Positions 59,663 through 64,000 of a DNA stretch of 64,000 nucleotides are shown here, one piece after another (position 1 is the stretch's first letter; each line of letters begins with the position of its first letter). The stretch is from contig NZ_JACBZH010000001.1 of the NCBI RefSeq assembly GCF_013407855.1, forward strand, positions 1,674,001 to 1,738,000, written 5' to 3'. Below the pieces are notes generated by a model that did not search any database, had not been told where the DNA came from, and worked only from the letters and a program-made list of their open reading frames with translations. Position numbers and translations under genes: made by a program. This DNA comes from Actinopolymorpha rutila. Lineage in GTDB: Bacteria; Actinomycetota; Actinomycetes; Propionibacteriales; Actinopolymorphaceae.

Positions 59663-62600
59663 CCGACCAAGTGTCCGCCACCCAGCTCGCGCTTCCGCTG
59701 GTCAGGCCCAACGGCGTCCGCTACACCGCGGTCGAGCTCGCCCGGATGTTGCGGCTGCACCCGCCGACGGCCGAACAGGCCGCGGTGATCCAGGCGCCAC
59801 TGGAGCCGGGCGTGATCGTCGCCGGTGCCGGGTCGGGCAAGACCGAGACGATGGCCGCCCGGGTCGTGTGGCTGGTCGCCAACGGGCTGATCCTGCCCGA
59901 GCAGGTGCTCGGCCTGACGTTCACCCGCAAGGCCGCGCGGGAGCTGTCGGCCCGCATCCGGCACCGGCTCGGCCAGCTGCGAGCCCGCGGCCACGTCAGC
60001 CTGGAGGCCGACGGCGACGCGCCGCCCGGCGAGGTCAACGTCGCCACGTACGACGCCTACGCCCAGCGCATCGTGTCCGAACACGCGCTGCGGCTCGGAC
60101 GCGAGCCGGCCTCGCGCCTGGTCACCCCGGCCACCGCCTGGCAGTACGCCACCCGGGTGGTGGAGACCTACGACGGGCCGATGGACGCGGTGGAGGCGGC
60201 GTTCTCCACCGTGGTCAACGCTGTGCTCGCCCTGCACGGCGAGATGAGCGGCCATCTGGTGACCACCGAGCAGATCGCCGCGTTCACCGACGAACTCGTG
60301 GCCACGGTGACCAGCAAGCCCGCGGTCGCGCGCACCCGCAAGGCGCTGTACAGCAACGTCGCGGAGGCGCTCGCCCGTCAGCAGGCCAGGGTCGCGCTGC
60401 TGCCGTTGGTGCGGGCGTTCGAGGAGGAGAAGCGGCGGCGCGAGGCGGTGGACTTCGCCGACCAGGCCGCGCTGGCGGCCCGGCTGGCGGAGGAGTTCGA
60501 CGAGGTCGGCGAGCGGGAGCGGGAGCGCTACCCGGTCGTGCTGCTGGACGAGTACCAAGACACCAGCCACGCCCAGCTCGCGATGCTGCGCGGGCTCTTC
60601 GGCGGCCGCACCGGGCACCCGGTCACCGCCGTCGGCGACCCGTGCCAGTCCATCTACGGCTGGCGCGGCGCCAGCGCGGCGACGCTCACGTCGTTCGGCA
60701 GCCACTTCCGCACCACGGACGGCACGCTCGCACCCACCCGTTCCCTCACCACCAGCTTCCGCAACGGCTCCTCGGTCCTCGAGGTGGCCAACGTCCTGGC
60801 GACGCCGTTGCGTCAAGGCGGCCTTGACGTACGCGAGCTGGCCGCGCACCCCGGCAACCCGAAAGGCCGGGTCGTGGTGTCGCTGCACCACACCGTGGAC
60901 GACGAGGCGGCCGACGTCGCGGCCCGCGCCCGGGCGGTGTGGGACGCCGACGCCGACAACCGCGCCAAGGGGAAGCCGGGACGTACGGTCGCGGTGCTGG
61001 TTCGGCGCCGCAGCCAGATCGACCGGCTGGCCCACGAGTTGCGAGCCGCCGGGTTGCCGGTGGAGGTGGTCGGTGTCGGCGGCCTGCTGTCGGCGCCCAC
61101 GGTCTCCGACGTCGTGGCGACCCTGCGGGTGCTCGCCGACCCCGGGCGCGGCGACGCGCTGATGCGGCTGCTCACCGGGGCCAGGTGGCGGATCGGACCA
61201 CGCGACCTGGACGCGCTCGGCCGGTGGGCTCGCCGGCTGGCCGCCGGCCCCGGACTTTCCGGTGGACCGGGTGGATCGAGCCGGCCGGACGGACCGGGCG
61301 GAACCACCGGACCGGACGAAACCGGGTCGGCCGAGATGTCCGAAGGTGGTTCCGGCTCCGAGCAGGCCGAGCAGGCCGAGCAGGCCGAGCAGGCCGAGCA
61401 GGCCGAGCAGGCCGAGCACGACGACGTGGACAACGCCAGCATCATCGACGCCCTCGACGCGGTGGACACCGCGCCCGCCGACGGCTGGTTCTCCCCGGAG
61501 GGGCGCCGGCGGCTCACGCTGTTCGCCCACGAGCTGCGGTCGCTCCGCCGGCGGGCCGCGCAGCCGCTGGTCGACCTGGTGGCCGACGTCGTACGCACCC
61601 TCGGCCTCGACGTGGAGATCGCCGCCCGCACCGGCGACGTCGCGGTGAGCCGGGCGGACCTGGACGCGTTCCTCGACGTCGCCGTCGGGTTCGCCGAGAG
61701 CGGCGAGGGGGTGTCGGTGGCGGCCTTCCTCGCCTTCCTCGACGCGGCCGACACCGAGGAACGCGGCCTGGAGCCCGGGCAGGTGGAGGTCGCCGAGGAG
61801 CGGGTCCAGGTCCTCACCGTGCACGGCGCGAAGGGCCTGGAGTGGGACGTCGTGTTCGTGCCCGGCCTGGTGGAGGGCGTCTTCCCGACCGCCGGCGCGA
61901 AGGACAAGGCCTGGCTGACCGACCTGGGCGAGTTGCCGTTCCCGCTGCGCGGAGACCGGGACGCGCTGCCGGTGCTCGATGTCGAGCACGCGCTGGACCA
62001 GAAGGAGGTCAAGGAGGCGTTCGACCAGTTCGTGGAGGACTGCGGCGAGCGTGCCCGCATCGAGGAACGCCGGCTCGCCTACGTCGCGGTCACCCGCGCG
62101 CGGCAGTTACTGGTCTGCTCCGGCTACCGCTGGGACGAGACCCAGCGTCCCCGGGAGCCGGGGGAGTACCTCCTGGAGATCGCCGACACCTGTCGCGCCG
62201 GCGCCGGCAAGGTGGGGATCTGGCACGGCGAGGTCGACCTGGCGGCCGGCAACCCGCTGACCGCACAGCCGCGCCGGCACGCCTGGCCCTACGACCCGCT
62301 CACGCCACGACGACGCTCCGAGCTGGAGGTCGGTGCCGAACTCGTGCGCCGGTCAAAGGCCGAGCTCGCGGCCGAGCGGGAGCTTCCCACCGAGGTGGCG
62401 CAGGCCGCCCTGGAGTGGCAGCGAGACGTCGACCTGCTGCTCACCGAACGCGCGCGCCGGGTCGACCGCGAGGACATCGTCGTCACCCTGCCCGACCGGC
62501 TCTCGGTGAGTCAGCTGGTGCAGTTGCGCCGGGAGCCGGAGGCGCTGGCGCGGTCGATCCGCCGGCCGGTCCCGCACGCGCCCAATCCGCTGGCCCGGCG

Positions 62601-63198
62601 GGGCACCGCGTTCCACGCCTGGCTGGAGTCGCGGTACGGCCTGCAGCAGCTGCTCGACATCGACGAGCTGCCCGGTTCGGCCGACGCGGAGGCCGAACCC
62701 GACGACGACCTCCTCGCGCTGCAGGACGCGTTCCTGGCCTCGGAGTGGGCCGACCGTCAACCACTCGAGGTCGAGGTGCCGTTCGAGCTCCTGGTCGGTG
62801 GCGTGGTCGTGCGCGGTCGCGCCGACGCGGTGTTCCCGGTCGAGGGCGCCGGCCGATCGAACGGTGCCGACGTACCGAACGGCGATGCCGACGTACCGAA
62901 CGGCGATGCCGGCTCGCCGGTGACCGCGATCGTCGGCGGCCAACCGGTCACCGCGATCGAGGTGGTGGACTGGAAGACCGGGCGACCTCCCCGAGACGCC
63001 GAGGACGAGGCCGCCCGCACGGTGCAGTTGGCGGCGTACCGGCTGGCGTGGGCCCGGCTGACCGGACTGCCGCTGGAGGGGGTGCGGGCCGCGTTCCACT
63101 ACGTACGCCACAACCGGACGGTCCGGCCCGTCGACCTGCTCGACGCCGACGGCCTGGAGGCACTCATCGCCGACGTCCCCGAGGAGGCCGGAGACTAG
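59659..63198 (+). CDS. adnB: AdnB-type helicase-nuclease subunit
   Basis: 1179 residues, longer than the roughly 1100 of mycobacterial AdnB. Motor motifs: Walker A AGAGSGKTETMAARV (55-69), TFTRKAARELSARIRHRLGQ, Walker B VVLLDEYQDTSHAQLAMLRG, VGDPCQSIYGWRGASAATLT, QVLTVHGAKGLEWDVVFVPG and AYVAVTRARQLLV. The nuclease domain is at residues about 1050-1110 (VRGRADAVFPVEG, EVVDWKTGRPP). An insert (residues 530-595, Gly/Ser/Pro then six EQA repeats) and a duplicated NGDADVP at about 1071-1085 explain the extra length. GTG start overlaps the adnA TGA (GTGA). Confidence 0.9.
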   Translation: MTDQVSATQLALPLVRPNGVRYTAVELARMLRLHPPTAEQAAVIQAPLEPGVIVAGAGSGKTETMAARVVWLVANGLILPEQVLGLTFTRKAARELSARIRHRLGQLRARGHVSLEADGDAPPGEVNVATYDAYAQRIVSEHALRLGREPASRLVTPATAWQYATRVVETYDGPMDAVEAAFSTVVNAVLALHGEMSGHLVTTEQIAAFTDELVATVTSKPAVARTRKALYSNVAEALARQQARVALLPLVRAFEEEKRRREAVDFADQAALAARLAEEFDEVGERERERYPVVLLDEYQDTSHAQLAMLRGLFGGRTGHPVTAVGDPCQSIYGWRGASAATLTSFGSHFRTTDGTLAPTRSLTTSFRNGSSVLEVANVLATPLRQGGLDVRELAAHPGNPKGRVVVSLHHTVDDEAADVAARARAVWDADADNRAKGKPGRTVAVLVRRRSQIDRLAHELRAAGLPVEVVGVGGLLSAPTVSDVVATLRVLADPGRGDALMRLLTGARWRIGPRDLDALGRWARRLAAGPGLSGGPGGSSRPDGPGGTTGPDETGSAEMSEGGSGSEQAEQAEQAEQAEQAEQAEHDDVDNASIIDALDAVDTAPADGWFSPEGRRRLTLFAHELRSLRRRAAQPLVDLVADVVRTLGLDVEIAARTGDVAVSRADLDAFLDVAVGFAESGEGVSVAAFLAFLDAADTEERGLEPGQVEVAEERVQVLTVHGAKGLEWDVVFVPGLVEGVFPTAGAKDKAWLTDLGELPFPLRGDRDALPVLDVEHALDQKEVKEAFDQFVEDCGERARIEERRLAYVAVTRARQLLVCSGYRWDETQRPREPGEYLLEIADTCRAGAGKVGIWHGEVDLAAGNPLTAQPRRHAWPYDPLTPRRRSELEVGAELVRRSKAELAAERELPTEVAQAALEWQRDVDLLLTERARRVDREDIVVTLPDRLSVSQLVQLRREPEALARSIRRPVPHAPNPLARRGTAFHAWLESRYGLQQLLDIDELPGSADAEAEPDDDLLALQDAFLASEWADRQPLEVEVPFELLVGGVVVRGRADAVFPVEGAGRSNGADVPNGDADVPNGDAGSPVTAIVGGQPVTAIEVVDWKTGRPPRDAEDEAARTVQLAAYRLAWARLTGLPLEGVRAAFHYVRHNRTVRPVDLLDADGLEALIADVPEEAGD
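61360..61422 (+). repeat. Six perfect 9-bp repeats inside adnB
   Basis: GAGCAGGCC is repeated six times (61360-61413), followed by a decayed copy GAGCACGAC. It encodes Glu-Gln-Ala repeats in a surface insert of the helicase. In-frame copy-number change would not disturb the rest of the protein. Confidence 0.9.
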
Positions 63199-63204
63199 GG
63201 CCGA

Positions 63205-63224
63205 CCGGCTGCCTGATCAGCCGG
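63205..63224. terminator. Hairpin between adnB and the convergent amidohydrolase gene
   Basis: CCGGCTG (63205-63211), 6-nt loop, CAGCCGG (63218-63224). It lies 6 nt beyond the adnB stop and includes the stop codon of the minus-strand gene, so it may serve both. No T-run. Confidence 0.5.
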
Positions 63225-64000
63225 CCGCCGACCACAGGCGGTCCGGGCCGATCCGGTAGAAGTCGCACGCGGTGTCGAAGAACACCGCGCGTTGTTCGCT
63301 CGCGGACAGGTCGGCGGTGAGGTCCTGGAAACCCCCGAAGATCTGCGCGTACGTCGCCCACAGCGCGTCCACCGGGAAGTTGCTCGCGAACATGCACCGC
63401 CGCGGGCCGAACAGGTCCAGGGTGGTGAGCACCACCTCGCGCTGCAGGTCCGGCGTCCAGGTGGTGTGCGGCACGTCCAGCCCGGAGATCTTGCAGTACA
63501 CGTTGGGGTGTTCGGCAACGCGCCGCATCGCGTCCCGCCAGCCGGCCAGCCCGGCCGGTGACCGGTCGGCCGGCAGTCCGGTGTGGTTGATGACGATCCG
63601 GGTCCGGTCGTACGCCGCGGCGAGGTCGGCCGCCTCGTGCAGGTGCCACCACGGCACCTGGAGTTCGTAGTGCAGGCCGAGCGGTGCCAATCGCGCGAAG
63701 CCCGCCCGCCAGCGCGCGTCGGTCATCAGGGTGGGTTCGGCCGGCGCCCGGTCCGGTGTGGCCGCGCCGCCGGGCTTGTGCCGGATCCCGCGAGCAAGCG
63801 GTGCGCCGGCGATCGCGGCCAGGTGCTCGGCGACGCCGGGTGAGTCCAGTACCGCGTGCCCGACGACCACGCTGGGAACGCCCGTCCGCTCCGCCAGCCC
63901 GCTCACCCAGGCGACCTCGGACAGGGTGTCGTCGACCCGCCACTCGGTCTCGACGAAGACGCTCCCGGCCACGTCGAGCCCGCGGCCGGCGACCGTGGCG
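63217..64000 (-). CDS. Amidohydrolase family 2 (TIM-barrel lactonase-like), C-terminal part
   Basis: The frame is open through the right edge, so the N-terminus (with the expected HxH metal motif) is missing; 261 residues are visible. Conserved parts: SVFVETEWRVDDTLSEVAWV, LGLHYELQVPWWHLHEAADL, RIVINHTGLPADRSP, NVYCKISGLDVPHTTWTPDL and the late Asn/Asp pair in CMFASNFPVDALWATYAQIF. The FASNFPVD segment is typical of L-fuconolactone hydrolase/2-pyrone-4,6-dicarboxylate lactonase relatives, where the last Asp is catalytic. Substrate unknown. Confidence 0.82.
   Translation of the reverse strand, partial: ATVAGRGLDVAGSVFVETEWRVDDTLSEVAWVSGLAERTGVPSVVVGHAVLDSPGVAEHLAAIAGAPLARGIRHKPGGAATPDRAPAEPTLMTDARWRAGFARLAPLGLHYELQVPWWHLHEAADLAAAYDRTRIVINHTGLPADRSPAGLAGWRDAMRRVAEHPNVYCKISGLDVPHTTWTPDLQREVVLTTLDLFGPRRCMFASNFPVDALWATYAQIFGGFQDLTADLSASEQRAVFFDTACDFYRIGPDRLWSAAG

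Noticed and set aside
61360..61422. Tandem repeats as a CRISPR array
   Set aside because: The units are 9 bp with no spacers and lie in frame inside adnB. None of the repeat tracts in the window has repeat-spacer structure, and no cas operon exists; the Cas4-like nuclease at 34717 is the general RecB type.
60939..63320. A 793-codon plus-strand frame inside adnB
   Set aside because: Out-of-frame shadow of adnB rich in Arg and Gly; the adnB frame has all motor and nuclease motifs.

Overview
This 64-kb window is one gene-dense, very GC-rich stretch of actinobacterial chromosome. GTG starts, 4-bp start/stop overlaps, the actinobacterial DapD and GlgA types, DUF3117, DUF3107, AdnAB and a SigE-RseA-HtrA-TatB module all point to an actinomycete. 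A member of the Propionibacteriales (Actinopolymorpha/Nocardioides type) is my best guess, from style only. I saw no tRNA or rRNA genes, CRISPR array, insertion sequence or prophage.

Left half (about 1.3-30 kb): gene order follows, as I recall it, the M. tuberculosis Rv1201-Rv1239 segment. It runs dapD, dapE, a LOG-family protein, a folP2-like pterin-binding protein, a DivIVA-domain protein, tag, DUF3117, glgA and glgC, an O-methyltransferase, sigE, rseA, an RseB-like protein, htrA, tatB, mrp, DUF1003, an MgtE-N/CBS protein and corA. It links lysine/peptidoglycan precursor synthesis, glycogen or alpha-glucan synthesis, envelope stress, Tat export and metal transport. Inserted among these are a RidA-like protein, two acetyltransferases, a PaaX/PaaG pair and a secreted subtilisin-like protease.

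Middle (30-37.9 kb): a mixed set of a YflT-type stress protein, a histidine phosphatase, a Tat-type esterase, a NUDIX hydrolase, a PHP phosphoesterase, a stand-alone 4Fe-4S RecB-type nuclease, an alpha/beta hydrolase and an L,D-transpeptidase.

Right half (37.9-64 kb): order follows Rv3211-Rv3201: a DEAD-box helicase, a ferritin-like protein, DUF3107, a TetR regulator, moeZ, an alkyltransferase-like protein, adnA and adnB. Two accessory insertions interrupt it. The first (42.2-51.1 kb) carries a small acidic protein, a LigD-type polymerase, an M6 metalloprotease, an aldo/keto reductase, two membrane proteins and a two-component system. The second (52.8-56.3 kb) is a GbsR/MarR regulator facing an ABC-2 exporter. 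Both ends cut genes: a membrane protein at the left, an amidohydrolase at the right.

Most of the window is recognisable housekeeping. The less ordinary signals are: two arrays of GTTCGG direct repeats with 11-12 bp period, upstream of sigE and of corA; a large set of genes with a TANNNT hexamer 6-8 nt before the start codon (probable leaderless mRNAs); a DEAD-box helicase whose only in-frame full-length start is CTG; two overlapping palindromes before the PHP gene; and simple-repeat insertions inside the AdnB and histidine kinase genes.
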